A stretch of DNA of 64,000 nucleotides from Tranquillimonas alkanivorans (lineage in GTDB: Bacteria; Pseudomonadota; Alphaproteobacteria; Rhodobacterales; Rhodobacteraceae). Shown in pieces: positions 8,621 to 18,106 of this stretch. The notes under the pieces were generated by a model, which ran no database searches, was not told where the DNA came from, and worked only from the letters and a program-made list of their open reading frames with translations. Location of the stretch: contig NZ_FOXA01000007.1 in assembly GCF_900115595.1 (NCBI RefSeq), positions 1-64,000 on the forward strand, written 5' to 3'. The position numbers and the translations under genes were made by a program. How positions within the stretch are numbered: the first letter of the stretch is position 1; every line of letters starts with the position of its first letter.

Positions 8621-9079
8621 TCACGTCTCGGCGCGTTTTTCCCAGCGCCCGGACTCTTCGCTCCAGTACTGCGCCGCGCATCCCGCCTTCGTAAGCGCGC
8701 GCCACTGGCCCCGCGCCTTGTCCAGCGCGTCCGCGTCGTTGCCGTCGAACAGCACGCAGATCCGTTCGAGCGCGGTCACCTCCTCGGGCGTCACGTCGGC
8801 GCCATCGACCGACATCAGGCAGGCCGCGCGGTTGGGGTTCCCTGGCCCGGTGGTCAGCAGCACCGGCTGGTCCGCGTCGTGCGGACCGCCCGACAGGCCG
8901 TGGGGCAGGAAGCTGTCCTCCCCCAGCAGCCACAGTTTTTCGTCCAGCCAGTCCATCCGGCGCGGGGTCTGGCCGCGCACGATCACGCGCCAGCCCGCGC
9001 CGCGCGCCCGCTCGAGAAGGACGGGCAACGTCTCCTCCAGCGGGCGGCGGGTCAGGTGATAGAAGTAGGCCGCGCCCAT
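8621..9079 (-). CDS. holC: DNA polymerase III subunit chi
   Basis: 152 residues. The HolC pattern is visible from the N-terminus: AAYFYHLTRRPLEETLPVLLERARGAGWRV, then WLLGEDSFLPHGL and a C-terminal RICVLFDGNDADALDKARGQWR. Chi links the clamp loader (through psi in gammaproteobacteria) to single-strand binding protein at the replication fork. The start at 9079 lies 2 bases after the pepA stop, so the two genes form an operon; the pepA-holC order is common in proteobacteria. Longer in-frame starts would overlap pepA heavily and are not supported. Confidence 0.92.
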   Translation of the reverse strand: MGAAYFYHLTRRPLEETLPVLLERARGAGWRVIVRGQTPRRMDWLDEKLWLLGEDSFLPHGLSGGPHDADQPVLLTTGPGNPNRAACLMSVDGADVTPEEVTALERICVLFDGNDADALDKARGQWRALTKAGCAAQYWSEESGRWEKRAET

Positions 9080-9081
9080 GG

Positions 9082-10548
9082 TCAGGCTTCGAAGCGGTCC
9101 CGCACCAGCCGGTCGAGCGACAGAACGCCCCAGCCCGACACACCCTTTCCGGCATAGGCGCTGTCGCCCGGTGTCTTGGCCACGCCCGCGATGTCGAGGT
9201 GTATCCACGGTGTGCCGTCTTGCACGAAGCGGTGCAGGAACTCGGCCGCCGTGATCGAGCCCGCCGGGCGGCCGCCCACGTTCTTCACGTCGGCGATGTC
9301 GGATTTGAGCTGCTGCGCATAGGCCTCGTCGAGCGGCATCCGCCAGGCGCCCTCGCCCTCGGCCTTCGCCGCGCTCAGGAAGGCATCGGCGAGCGCGTCG
9401 TCATTCGAGAAGACGCCCGCCTTCTCGTTGCCAAGGCCGATGATGATGGCGCCCGTCAGCGTGGCGAGGTCGATCATAGCGGCCGGCTTGAAACGCTCCT
9501 GCGTGTACCACATCACGTCGCACAGGACGAGCCGGCCCTCGGCATCGGTGTTGATCACCTCGACCGTGTCGCCCTTCATCGACTTCACCACGTCGCCCGG
9601 GCGTTGCGCCCGCCCGTCGGGCATGTTCTCGACGAGCCCGACCAGGCCGACGACATTCGCCTTGGCCTTGCGCAGCGCGAGCGTCTTCATCACGCCCGAA
9701 ACGGTGCCGGCGCCGCCCATGTCCATCGTCATGTCCTCCATGCCCTGCGCGGGCTTGAGGCTGATGCCGCCGGTGTCGAAGACCACGCCCTTGCCGACCA
9801 GCGCGAGCGGATCGCCCTGGCCGCCCTTCCAGTGCATCACGACGACGCTCGACGGCGTCTCGCTCCCCATGCCGACGGCCAGCAGGGTGCGCATGCCGAG
9901 CTCCTCGAGCTGCGCCTCGTCCAGAACCTCGACCTCGACGCCCAGCTCGCGCAGGCCTTCGAGCTGGCTGGCGAACTCGGTCGTGGTCAGCACGTTCGAC
10001 GGCGCGCTGACAAGGTCGCGGGTGAAGAACACGCCCTGTGCCAGCGCGTCGATATGCGCGGCGGCGTCCTGCATTTCTTCGGGTTTCGACACCATGACGG
10101 TGAAGGTCGGCGTGCCCGCGTCGTCGGTCTGCGACTTCTGATCGGTGTAGGAATACGCACGCAGCACGGCGGCCAGCGCCACGTCCTCGGCCCCCTTCAG
10201 GTTGCCGGCGAGCACCAGGACCGGACCCTTGCCAGCCGCCTTGCCCACGGCGACGCCGGCGCGGCGCGCCTCGCCCTCGCCCGGCTTGCGGTCGAGCTTC
10301 ACGACCTGCACCGCCTCGGCGGCCATGCCCGCGGGGAACGCGATCTCGGCGGCGTCGGCCGCTTTCATCTTGCCGAACTTCTCGCTTGCCGCGAACCGCT
10401 CCAGCGCGCCCTTCGTCAACCGGTTCACCCGGCGGGCGAGCTGGTCGAGCTTGCCGTCCTGCCCGATGAACACGACCACGCGGCCCTCGGCCCCGGCGAT
10501 GGCGTCGAGGTCGGCGTCGGCAAAGGTGACGGAGGCTGGCGTCGTCAT
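9082..10548 (-). CDS. pepA: Leucyl aminopeptidase (M17)
   Basis: 488 residues, the usual size. The M17 signature NTDAEGRL is at 333-340, and the metal and substrate residues are in VGKGVVFDTGGISLKP (251-266) and the DMGGAG stretch. The enzyme is a hexameric two-metal cytosolic aminopeptidase that trims N-terminal residues from peptides; in Escherichia coli the same protein also binds DNA. The variable N-terminal domain (1-165) is intact. It is divergent from lptF with 128 bases between the starts, the same arrangement seen in many alphaproteobacteria, and is followed immediately by holC. Confidence 0.97.
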   Translation of the reverse strand: MTTPASVTFADADLDAIAGAEGRVVVFIGQDGKLDQLARRVNRLTKGALERFAASEKFGKMKAADAAEIAFPAGMAAEAVQVVKLDRKPGEGEARRAGVAVGKAAGKGPVLVLAGNLKGAEDVALAAVLRAYSYTDQKSQTDDAGTPTFTVMVSKPEEMQDAAAHIDALAQGVFFTRDLVSAPSNVLTTTEFASQLEGLRELGVEVEVLDEAQLEELGMRTLLAVGMGSETPSSVVVMHWKGGQGDPLALVGKGVVFDTGGISLKPAQGMEDMTMDMGGAGTVSGVMKTLALRKAKANVVGLVGLVENMPDGRAQRPGDVVKSMKGDTVEVINTDAEGRLVLCDVMWYTQERFKPAAMIDLATLTGAIIIGLGNEKAGVFSNDDALADAFLSAAKAEGEGAWRMPLDEAYAQQLKSDIADVKNVGGRPAGSITAAEFLHRFVQDGTPWIHLDIAGVAKTPGDSAYAGKGVSGWGVLSLDRLVRDRFEA

Positions 10549-10676
10549 TCGGAAAACTCCTGTCTGCTAGGTTGCGCCATACCTAGCCGCCCACCCTGAC
10601 CTTGGCCAGAAGGGAGTTTTCCCCCCCACGGCGATGGGCTAGGGTCGCGCGGCACGCGGGGCCGGTCGGGGGATCA

Positions 10677-11801
10677 GTGGCCAGATTCGACAGATACATG
10701 CTGTCACAGCTCATGCGGCTGTTCGGCTTCTTCTCGCTCGTGCTCGTGCTGGTCTACTGGGTGAACCGCGCGGTGTCGCTGTTCGACCGGCTGATCGCGA
10801 ACGGGCATTCGGCGGCCGTGTTCCTGGAGTTCACGGCGCTGACGCTGCCCAACGTCATCCGGCTTGTGCTGCCCGTGTCGGCCTTCGCCGCCGCCGTCTA
10901 CGTCACCAACCGCCTGTCGTCGGAAAGCGAACTGGTCGCGGTGCAGGCGACGGGCTATTCGCCCATGCGGCTGGCGCGGGCGGTGGCGGTCTTCGGCGTG
11001 ATCGTGGCGGTCCTGATCTCGGTCCTGATGCACGTGCTCGTGCCGGTGAGCAGCGCGCAACTGCGCCAGCGCACCGCCGAGATCTCGGAGAACGCGACGG
11101 CGCGGCTGCTGACCGAGGGCGAGTTCCTGCATCCCAGCGACGGCGTCACCTTCTATATCCGCGAGATTACGCCCGAGGGCGAGCTGCGCGACATCTACCT
11201 CTCGGACCGCCGCGGCGACCGCCGGGCCAGCACCTATACCGCCGAACGCGCGCTGCTTCTGCGCGGGGACGAGGGCCCGCGGCTGGTGATGTTCGACGGC
11301 ATGATCCAGTCGCTGCGCGACGAGACGCGGCAGCTTGCCACGACCACCTTCCGCGACTTCACCTTCGACCTGGGCTCGGTGCTGGAAATGGCCGATCCCG
11401 GCCCCCGCCGCCTGCGCGAGGTCGGCACGCTCGAGCTCCTGACCGCCCCCGACGCCATCGCGCGGGAAACGGACGAGGACCGCGCCGAGGTGCTGTACGA
11501 GGCGCACGCGCGCTTCACGCAGGCCGTCAAGGGGCTGGTCGCGCCGCTTCTGGGCTTCTCGATCCTGCTGGTCGGCGGGTTCAGCCGCTTCGGCCTGTGG
11601 CGCCAGATCCTGGGCGCGATCTTCGCCATCTCGGTGTTCGAGTTCCTCGACAACGCCGCCGCCGACGCCGCGCAGCGCGGACCGGGCATGTGGCCCCTGC
11701 TCTATCTGCCCGGCGTCGTTGGCGTCGGCGCGGCGGTCGTGATCCTGTGGCAGGCCGGCCGGCCACGGGGGCGGCCGCGCGGCGCGGGGGCGGTGGCATG
11801 A
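10677..11801 (+). CDS. lptF: LPS export ABC permease LptF
   Basis: 374 residues of the YjgP/YjgQ family. Three N-terminal helices (SQLMRLFGFFSLVLVLVYWV, the TLPNVIRLVLPVSAFAAAVY stretch and one near 105-125) are followed by a large periplasmic beta-jellyroll domain (~130-270) and three C-terminal helices. With LptG and the ATPase LptB (not in this window) it extracts lipopolysaccharide from the inner membrane. The GTG at 10677, preceded by a G-rich ribosome site, gives the standard family N-terminus (ARFDRYMLSQL). An upstream ATG at 10602 would add 25 atypical basic residues. It is the first gene of the lptF-lptG-lptD-surA-pdxA run. Confidence 0.94.
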   Translation: MARFDRYMLSQLMRLFGFFSLVLVLVYWVNRAVSLFDRLIANGHSAAVFLEFTALTLPNVIRLVLPVSAFAAAVYVTNRLSSESELVAVQATGYSPMRLARAVAVFGVIVAVLISVLMHVLVPVSSAQLRQRTAEISENATARLLTEGEFLHPSDGVTFYIREITPEGELRDIYLSDRRGDRRASTYTAERALLLRGDEGPRLVMFDGMIQSLRDETRQLATTTFRDFTFDLGSVLEMADPGPRRLREVGTLELLTAPDAIARETDEDRAEVLYEAHARFTQAVKGLVAPLLGFSILLVGGFSRFGLWRQILGAIFAISVFEFLDNAAADAAQRGPGMWPLLYLPGVVGVGAAVVILWQAGRPRGRPRGAGAVA

Positions 11802-12886
11802 AGCTGCACCTCTATTTCGCGCGGCGGTTCCTGCTGTCCTTCGGCGCGGTGTTCATGATCTTCGTCGGCATCCTGGTCCTCTTCGACCTGATCGAGCAGA
11901 TCCGGAGATTCCCCGAGGTCAGCTTCCTGGGCAAGCTGGGCCTGACGCTCCTGCACATCCCCGACAGCCTTTACACCATCCTGCCGCTCATCGTGATCCT
12001 GGCGACGCTGGCGCTGTTCCTGTCGCTGGCGCGCACCTCGGAACTGGTGGTGACGCGCGCGGCGGGCCGCTCGGCCCTGCGCAGCCTGATGTCGCCGGTC
12101 ATCGTCGCGCTGCTGATCGGCGTGCTCGCCGTCACGGCGTTCAACCCGATCGTGGCCGCGACGCAGAAGCAGTACGAGATCGTATCCGAGCGTCTGCAAT
12201 CGGGCGGCGCCTCTGTTCTGTCGATCAGCCGCGAGGGATTATGGCTGCGGCAGGGTGACGCCGACGGGCAGACGGTGATCCGCGCCGCCCGCGCCAACCT
12301 CGACGGGACCGAGCTTTACGATGTCAGCTTCCTTGGCTTCGCGCCCGAAGGCGGGCCGTCGTTCCGGATCGAGGCGGGGGCGGCGCGGCTCGAGGCCGGG
12401 GCATGGCAGCTGCGCGACGTCAAGCGCTGGGAGCTCGACAGCGACAACCCCGAGCGCGAGGCGACCGAGCAGGACACCATGACCCTGCCCTCGAACCTGA
12501 CGCGCAGCCAGATCCTGGAAAGCTTCGGCACGCCTTCGGCCATCCCGATCTGGGAGCTTCCGCGCTTCATCGCCCAGCTCGAACAGGCGGGCTTCTCGGC
12601 CCGGCAGCACCGCGTGTGGCTGCACATGGAGCTGGCGCAGCCGCTCCTCCTGGCGGCGATGGTGCTGGTCGGCGCGGGCTTCACCATGCGCCACACCCGT
12701 TTCGGGCGCACCGGCCTGATGGTGCTGCTGGCGCTGGTGATGGGCTTTTCCCTGTACTTCGTGCGCAGCCTGGCGCAGATCCTGGGCGAAACGGGGCAGA
12801 TACCCATCCTGCTCGCTGCCTGGGGTCCGCCCATCGCCGCCATGCTGTTGCCCCTGGGACTTCTTCTGCACTGGGAGGACGGATGA
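11798..12886 (+). CDS. lptG: LPS export ABC permease LptG
   Basis: 362 residues, same architecture as LptF: N-terminal helices from MKLHLYFARRFLLSFGAVF, a periplasmic domain (~125-265) and three C-terminal helices ending LLPLGLLLHWEDG. The LPS-extracting LptB2FG complex needs one copy each of F and G. Both junctions are ATGA overlaps: the start overlaps the lptF stop and the stop overlaps the lptD start. This implies coupled translation and balanced subunit amounts. Confidence 0.94.
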   Translation: MKLHLYFARRFLLSFGAVFMIFVGILVLFDLIEQIRRFPEVSFLGKLGLTLLHIPDSLYTILPLIVILATLALFLSLARTSELVVTRAAGRSALRSLMSPVIVALLIGVLAVTAFNPIVAATQKQYEIVSERLQSGGASVLSISREGLWLRQGDADGQTVIRAARANLDGTELYDVSFLGFAPEGGPSFRIEAGAARLEAGAWQLRDVKRWELDSDNPEREATEQDTMTLPSNLTRSQILESFGTPSAIPIWELPRFIAQLEQAGFSARQHRVWLHMELAQPLLLAAMVLVGAGFTMRHTRFGRTGLMVLLALVMGFSLYFVRSLAQILGETGQIPILLAAWGPPIAAMLLPLGLLLHWEDG

Positions 12887-14982
12887 TCCGCCGCTTCGCC
12901 GCCACCCTCTGCCTTGCCGCTCTGCCCGCCCTCGCGCAGGCGCAGACCGCCTCGCTCGTGGCCGACCGGCTCGAGATCGCGGCCGACGACCGGCTGATCG
13001 CCGAGGGCGAGGTCGAGGTGCTGTACGGCACGACCCGCCTGACCGCCACGCGCGTGATCTTCGACCGGTCCGAGGACCGGCTGAGCATCGAGGGTCCGAT
13101 CACCCTGACCGAGGGCGAGGACGTGATCGTTCTGGCCGACGCGGCCGCGCTCGATCCCGAGCTGCGCAACGGCATCCTGACCTCGGCGCGGCTGGTGCTG
13201 GACCGGCAGCTTCAGCTTGCAGCGAACCGCATCGCGCGAGTGGACGGACGCTATACCGAGCTGTCGAAGTCGGTCGCCTCGGCCTGTCAGGTCTGCCCTG
13301 ACAACCCCGTTCCCACGTGGGAAATCCGCGCCCGCCGCATCGTTCACGACGAACTGGAACGGCAGCTTTACTTCGAGAACGCGACCTTCCGCCTGCTGGG
13401 CGTACCGATCTTCTACATCCCGCGCCTGCGCCTGCCCGACCCGACGCTGGAGCGGGCCACGGGCTTCCTGTTGCCCAGCGTGCGCACGACAAGCCGGCTT
13501 GGCTCCGGGCTGAAGCTTCCGTATTTCATCCGCATGGGCGACCACGCCGACCTGACGCTGGCGCCCTACATCTCGCCCAGGACGGACACGCTTCAGTTCC
13601 GCTATCGGCAGGCCGTTGCACCGGGTGCGCTGGAATTCGAGGGCGCAATCACCTCGGACGAGCTTGAGCCCGGCAAGACGCGCGGGTTCCTCTTCGGCGA
13701 GGGCAGCTTCGCCCTGCCCCGCGACTACCGGCTGAGCTTCGACCTCGAACTGGTCTCGGACAGCGCGTACCTTCTCGACTACGGCGGGAGCGAGCAGGAC
13801 CGCCTGGAAAGCGAGGTGGCGCTGGAGCGTATGCGCCGCGACAAGTTCTTCCGGGCGAGCGTCACCAATTTCCGTACCCTGCGCCCCTCGGAATTGTCCA
13901 TCGAGAACGAGCTGCCCGAGGTCTATGGCACCGTCAAGTGGGAGCGGCGCTACGACGCGCTCGGCGGCGACCTGACGCTGGGCTTCGACACTTACACGCT
14001 CTACCGTGAAAGCTCGGACTCGCCCGAAGGGCGCGACGTGCAGCGCTTGGCGGTCGATGTCGGCTGGCGAGACGACACGACGCTTGCCAACGGCATGGTG
14101 GCCGAGGCCCGGCTTGGCGCGGCCGCCGCGGGCTACGCCGTCACGCAGGACGACAGCTTCGACGAGGCGCCGGGCCGGGTTGCGCCCCGCGCCGCCGTCG
14201 CGCTGCGCTGGCCGCTGGGGCGCACCAACGCTTCGGGCGCGCACCACCTTCTGGAACCCGTCGTGCAGCTGGCCTGGGCCCACAGCACCGGCGACGCCAT
14301 CCCGAACGAGGACAGCCGCCTGATCGAGTTCGACGAGGGCAACCTGTTCGGCTTCGGCCGCTACCCGGGGGACGACGCCGTCGAGGACGGCGCGCGCGCC
14401 GATCTGGGCCTGCGCTGGACCCGCTACGACCCGGCCGGCTGGTCCCTGGGGCTGGCCGGCGGCCGGGTGCTGCGGCTGGAGGACAGCGGCTTCGCCGAGG
14501 GAACCGGCCTGTCGGGCGACTCGTCGGACTGGCTGGTCTCGGGACAACTGGCGATGGACGACCTGACGCTGACCGGCCGTGCGCTGTTCGGTTCCGATTT
14601 AAGCTTCACCCGCAACGAGATGCGGCTGGCCTATGACGGGGGCCGCGCGGCGGTCTCGGCTACCTATCTCTGGCTCGAGGCCGAGCCGGGACAGAACCTT
14701 CTCGAGACCCGCGAACTCGACCTCGACGCGGCCTGGCGCATCACGCCGGGCTGGACCGGGCGGCTCGACGGGCGCTTCGACCTCGACGCCGAGGAGACGT
14801 CGCGCGCGGGGCTCGGGCTCGTCTACCAGTCCGAGTGCCTGACGGTCGATCTTTCCCTCTCGCGCCGGTTCACGTCCTCGACTAGTGTGTCGCCGACCAC
14901 GGATTTCGGGCTCCAGGTGTCGCTGGCGGGCTTCGGATCGGGGGCGGGCGACGCCGTGCCGGCGCGCAGGTGTCGCGGATGA
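12883..14982 (+). CDS. lptD: LPS-assembly outer-membrane protein LptD
   Basis: 699 residues with a signal peptide (cleavage after ALAQA, about residue 20). An N-terminal OstA-type jellyroll starts SLVADRLEIAADDRLIAEGEVEVLYG, and the long C-terminal beta-barrel shows alternating aromatic strands. Two cysteines sit close together in SACQVCPDN (about 130-135). LptD forms the outer-membrane translocon with the lipoprotein LptE (not seen here) and inserts LPS into the outer leaflet. The ATG at 12883 gives the signal peptide and overlaps the lptG stop. Co-translation with surA, its known folding chaperone in enterics, makes functional sense. Confidence 0.95.
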   Translation: MIRRFAATLCLAALPALAQAQTASLVADRLEIAADDRLIAEGEVEVLYGTTRLTATRVIFDRSEDRLSIEGPITLTEGEDVIVLADAAALDPELRNGILTSARLVLDRQLQLAANRIARVDGRYTELSKSVASACQVCPDNPVPTWEIRARRIVHDELERQLYFENATFRLLGVPIFYIPRLRLPDPTLERATGFLLPSVRTTSRLGSGLKLPYFIRMGDHADLTLAPYISPRTDTLQFRYRQAVAPGALEFEGAITSDELEPGKTRGFLFGEGSFALPRDYRLSFDLELVSDSAYLLDYGGSEQDRLESEVALERMRRDKFFRASVTNFRTLRPSELSIENELPEVYGTVKWERRYDALGGDLTLGFDTYTLYRESSDSPEGRDVQRLAVDVGWRDDTTLANGMVAEARLGAAAAGYAVTQDDSFDEAPGRVAPRAAVALRWPLGRTNASGAHHLLEPVVQLAWAHSTGDAIPNEDSRLIEFDEGNLFGFGRYPGDDAVEDGARADLGLRWTRYDPAGWSLGLAGGRVLRLEDSGFAEGTGLSGDSSDWLVSGQLAMDDLTLTGRALFGSDLSFTRNEMRLAYDGGRAAVSATYLWLEAEPGQNLLETRELDLDAAWRITPGWTGRLDGRFDLDAEETSRAGLGLVYQSECLTVDLSLSRRFTSSTSVSPTTDFGLQVSLAGFGSGAGDAVPARRCRG

Positions 14983-16232
14983 CGGACAACAAGAAACTCA
15001 AGCGGGGCGACATGCAGCAGCTGATCGTGCGGATCCTGACCATCCTTGCGCTGGCCATGCCGGCGGTGCCGGCGGCGGCGCAGAACCTGTTCCGGCCGGT
15101 GGCCGAGGTGAACGAGCGCGTCGTCACGGCGTGGGAGCTCGACCAGCGGACGCGGATGCTGGAGCTGTTCGGCAACCCCGCCGACCCGCGCGCCGAGGCG
15201 CTGGAGGCGCTGATCGACGAGCGGCTGCAACTGCAGGAGGCCGACCGCCTGGGCATCACCGCCACCGAGGAAGAAATCGTCGCCGGCGAGGAAGAGTTCG
15301 CGCAGCGCGCCGAGCTCTCGCGCGAGGAGTTCATCCAGCGGCTCGGCCAGGCCGGCGTCGCGGCAGAGACGTTCCGCGACTTCGTGCGCGCGGGCGTCCT
15401 GTGGCGAATGGTGGTGCGCGAAACGCTTGCCCCGCAATCGAACGTGGCCCCCGCCGACGTGCAGCAAAGCCTGACCGAGGCACGCGGCCCCCAGACCACG
15501 GTCCGGGCGCTCCTGTCCGAGATCATCATGCCCGCCGACACGCCGCAGCGCGCCGCGATGGCGCAGCAGATCGCGGACGAGGTGTCGGGCATCTCCACCT
15601 TCGACGGCTTCGCCGCCGCGGCGCGCCAGTACTCGGCCAGCCAGTCGCGCGAACGCAGCGGCCGCATCGACTGGCTGCCGCTGTCGAACTTGCCGCCGCA
15701 GCTGGCCCAACAGCTCCTGACGCTCGAGCCCGGCGACGTGACCCAGCCGATCCAGCTTCCCAACGCGCTGGCGATCTTCCAGCTGCGCGCGCTGGAAGAG
15801 ACGAACACCGCCATTCCGCGCGCCGAGGCGCTGGATTACGCGGTCTACCTGATCCCCGGCGGCCGCAGCGCCGAGGCGCTGGAACAGGCCGCCCGCCTGC
15901 GCGCCGAAGTGCAGACCTGCGACGACCTGTACGAGGTCGCCCGCACCCGGCCCGAAGGCGCGCTGGCGCGCGAGACGCGGGCGCTGTCCGAGATCCCGGC
16001 CGACGTCGCGCTGGAGCTCGCCCGGCTCGACGCGGGCGAGATCTCGACCCGGCTGACCACGCCGGACGGCCAGGCCCTGCGCTTCGCGATGCTGTGCGAG
16101 CGCATCTTCGACGCCGATGCCGAAATCACCGCCGAGCAGGTGCAGCGCGGGCTGCTCAACCAGCAGACCGCCGGCCGGTCCGAGGCGCGCATGGCCGAAT
16201 TGCGTGCCAACGCTCACATCGTGACCGAGTGA
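14979..16232 (+). CDS. surA: Periplasmic chaperone/peptidyl-prolyl isomerase, SurA-like
   Basis: 417 residues. The signal peptide follows a basic N-terminus (MTDNKKLKRGDMQQ, hydrophobic core ~20-36, AAAQ cleavage). The SurA N-domain comes next (NLFRPVAEVNERVVTAWELDQRTRML, helix-rich to ~165), then one parvulin-like domain (~170-280; DWLPLSNLPPQLAQQLL is a typical element) and a helical C-terminus. It escorts unfolded outer-membrane proteins to the BAM complex. Classical SurA has two parvulin domains; the second here is weak, at about 285-390. The ATG at 14979 overlaps the lptD stop (ATGA). Confidence 0.88.
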   Translation: MTDNKKLKRGDMQQLIVRILTILALAMPAVPAAAQNLFRPVAEVNERVVTAWELDQRTRMLELFGNPADPRAEALEALIDERLQLQEADRLGITATEEEIVAGEEEFAQRAELSREEFIQRLGQAGVAAETFRDFVRAGVLWRMVVRETLAPQSNVAPADVQQSLTEARGPQTTVRALLSEIIMPADTPQRAAMAQQIADEVSGISTFDGFAAAARQYSASQSRERSGRIDWLPLSNLPPQLAQQLLTLEPGDVTQPIQLPNALAIFQLRALEETNTAIPRAEALDYAVYLIPGGRSAEALEQAARLRAEVQTCDDLYEVARTRPEGALARETRALSEIPADVALELARLDAGEISTRLTTPDGQALRFAMLCERIFDADAEITAEQVQRGLLNQQTAGRSEARMAELRANAHIVTE

Positions 16233-17209
16233 TGCGCCCCGCTCCGATCGCGCTGACCTGCGGCGATCCGTCGGGCGTGGGCCCGGAGATCGCGGTGAAG
16301 GCCTGGGCCGAGCTGGGCGCGCAGCTTCCCTTCTTCCTGATCGGCGATCCGGCGCACCTGCCGGCGGGGGCACAGGCGAATGTCATCCACGACCCGGCCG
16401 AGGCCGAGCGCGCTGCCGCCAGCGGCCTGCCGGTCCTCGCCCACGACTTCCCCGCGCCGGCGCAGCCCGGCCTGCCCGCGCCCGAGAACGCGCGCGCGGT
16501 CATCGAGGTCATCGCACGGGGCGTTAACCTGGTGCGCTCGGGCGCGGCCTCGGCGTTGACGACGAACCCGATCAACAAGAAGGTGCTCAAGGACGGGGCC
16601 GCGTTTCCGCATCCCGGCCATACCGAGTACCTCGCCGCGCTGGCGGGCGTGGAGCGGGTGGTGATGATGCTGGCCTGCGACGAGCTGCGTGTGGTGCCGA
16701 CCACCATCCACATCGGACTGGCCGAGGTTCCGGCGGCGCTGACCAAGCCGCTTCTTTCGGATACGCTGCGCATCACCCACGCCGCGCTGCGCCGCGACTT
16801 CGGCATCGACAACCCGCGTATCGCCGTCACCGGGCTGAACCCGCACGCGGGCGAAGGTGGCGTCATGGGGCGCGAGGAGATCGAGGTGATCGTCCCCGTG
16901 CTGGAAGCGCTGCGCGCCGAGGGGCTCGCGCTAATCGGACCGCTTTCGGCCGACACGATGTTTCATGCCGCCGCCCGCAAGGGCTATGACGCGGCGGTGG
17001 CGATGTACCACGACCAGGCGCTGATCCCGATCAAGACCATCGATTTCGCCGGCGGCGTCAACGTCACGCTGGGCCTGCCGTTCATCCGCACCTCGCCCGA
17101 CCACGGCACCGCCTTCGACATCGCGGGACAGGGCCGGGCCGAGGCGACGTCGCTGGTGGCCGCGCTGAAGCTTGCCGACCGCATGGCGCGCGCCCGGCAG
17201 GCCGCATGA
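16232..17209 (+). CDS. pdxA: 4-hydroxythreonine-4-phosphate dehydrogenase
   Basis: 325 residues, normal length. PdxA oxidises 4-phosphohydroxy-threonine with NAD(P) in the DXP-dependent route to pyridoxal phosphate. Visible landmarks are CGDPSGVGPEIAVKAW at the N-terminus, the metal and substrate segments PGHTEYLA and GLNPHAGEGG, and YHDQALIPIKTI near the C-terminus. The ATG overlaps the surA stop by one base (TGATG). Presence in the lpt-surA-rsmA string mirrors the pdxA-ksgA arrangement of many proteobacteria. Confidence 0.96.
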   Translation: MRPAPIALTCGDPSGVGPEIAVKAWAELGAQLPFFLIGDPAHLPAGAQANVIHDPAEAERAAASGLPVLAHDFPAPAQPGLPAPENARAVIEVIARGVNLVRSGAASALTTNPINKKVLKDGAAFPHPGHTEYLAALAGVERVVMMLACDELRVVPTTIHIGLAEVPAALTKPLLSDTLRITHAALRRDFGIDNPRIAVTGLNPHAGEGGVMGREEIEVIVPVLEALRAEGLALIGPLSADTMFHAAARKGYDAAVAMYHDQALIPIKTIDFAGGVNVTLGLPFIRTSPDHGTAFDIAGQGRAEATSLVAALKLADRMARARQAA

Positions 17210-17213
17210 GGAA

Positions 17214-17260
17214 AGCCGCTGGCGCGGCTGCCTTCGGCGAGGATATTTGAGGACCGAAGA
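17214..17260 (-). repeat. Composite intergenic repeat, copy 1
   Basis: On the minus strand this reads TCTTCGGTCC-TC-AAATATCC (17260 down to 17241) followed by a short GC hairpin (AGCCGC/GCGGCT, 17214-17219 with 17224-17229). It fills the gap between pdxA and rsmA and stops 3 bases before the rsmA ATG, so it also provides that gene's purine-rich ribosome-binding region. Other copies are at 40951-41012, 50282-50340 and 59369-59414. Confidence 0.75.
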
Positions 17261-17263
17261 GAC

Positions 17264-18106
17264 ATGGGCACACTCGACGGGCTGCCGCCGCTGCGCACGG
17301 TGATCGCCGAGCACGGGCTGTCGGCGCGCAAGTCGCTGGGACAGAACTTCCTGCTGGACCTGAACCTGACGGCCAAGATCGCGCGGCAGGCCGGAGACCT
17401 CTCGGGCTCAGACGTGCTGGAGGTGGGTCCCGGCCCCGGCGGTCTGACGCGCGGTCTTCTGGCCGAAGGTGCGCGGCGGGTGCTGGCGATCGAGAAGGAC
17501 GCGCGCTGCCTGCCGGCCCTGGCCCAGATCGCCGAGGCCTATCCGGGGCGGCTGGAGGTGCTGAACGCCGACGCCCTTCAGGTCGACCCGACAGCGCACC
17601 TCGAGGCGCCGATCCGCGTCGTGGCGAACCTGCCCTACAACGTCGGAACCGAGCTTCTGACGCGCTGGCTGGAGCCCGCAGAGTGGCCGCCCTTCTGGCA
17701 AAGCCTGACGCTGATGTTCCAAAGGGAAGTCGCCGAACGGATCGTGGCGCAGCCCGGCGGCAAGGCCTACGGCCGGCTGGCGATCCTGTCGCAGTGGCGC
17801 ACCGAGCCGCGCATCGTCATGGACCTGCCGCCCGAGGCGTTCACACCGCCGCCCAAGGTGCGCTCGGCCGTGGTGCACTTGACGCGCCTGGAAGAGCCGC
17901 GCTTCCCGGCCCCGGCCAAGATGCTGGGCCGCGTCGTCGCCGCCGCGTTCAACCAACGCCGGAAGATGCTGCGCGCCGCGCTGAAGGGCGTGGCGCCGGA
18001 TATCGAGGACAAGCTCCGCGCCGCGGGCATCGAACCCACCGAACGCGCGGAGCAGGTATCGCTGGAAAGGTTCTGCGCCCTCGCCCGGACGCTGGAGGAG
18101 GGCTGA
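17264..18106 (+). CDS. rsmA: 16S rRNA (A1518,A1519) dimethyltransferase
   Basis: 280 residues. RsmA (KsgA) dimethylates two adenines in the 3'-terminal helix of 16S rRNA and acts as a late checkpoint in small-subunit assembly. Motifs seen are [10 protein letters not shown], the SAM-binding [16 protein letters not shown] (about 45-60), EKD after the second strand, and [11 protein letters not shown], the catalytic NLPY motif. The C-terminal helical domain contains [12 protein letters not shown]. Loss of the enzyme gives kasugamycin resistance; no inactivating change is visible. It follows a dispersed repeat. Confidence 0.96.
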   Translation: MGTLDGLPPLRTVIAEHGLSARKSLGQNFLLDLNLTAKIARQAGDLSGSDVLEVGPGPGGLTRGLLAEGARRVLAIEKDARCLPALAQIAEAYPGRLEVLNADALQVDPTAHLEAPIRVVANLPYNVGTELLTRWLEPAEWPPFWQSLTLMFQREVAERIVAQPGGKAYGRLAILSQWRTEPRIVMDLPPEAFTPPPKVRSAVVHLTRLEEPRFPAPAKMLGRVVAAAFNQRRKMLRAALKGVAPDIEDKLRAAGIEPTERAEQVSLERFCALARTLEEG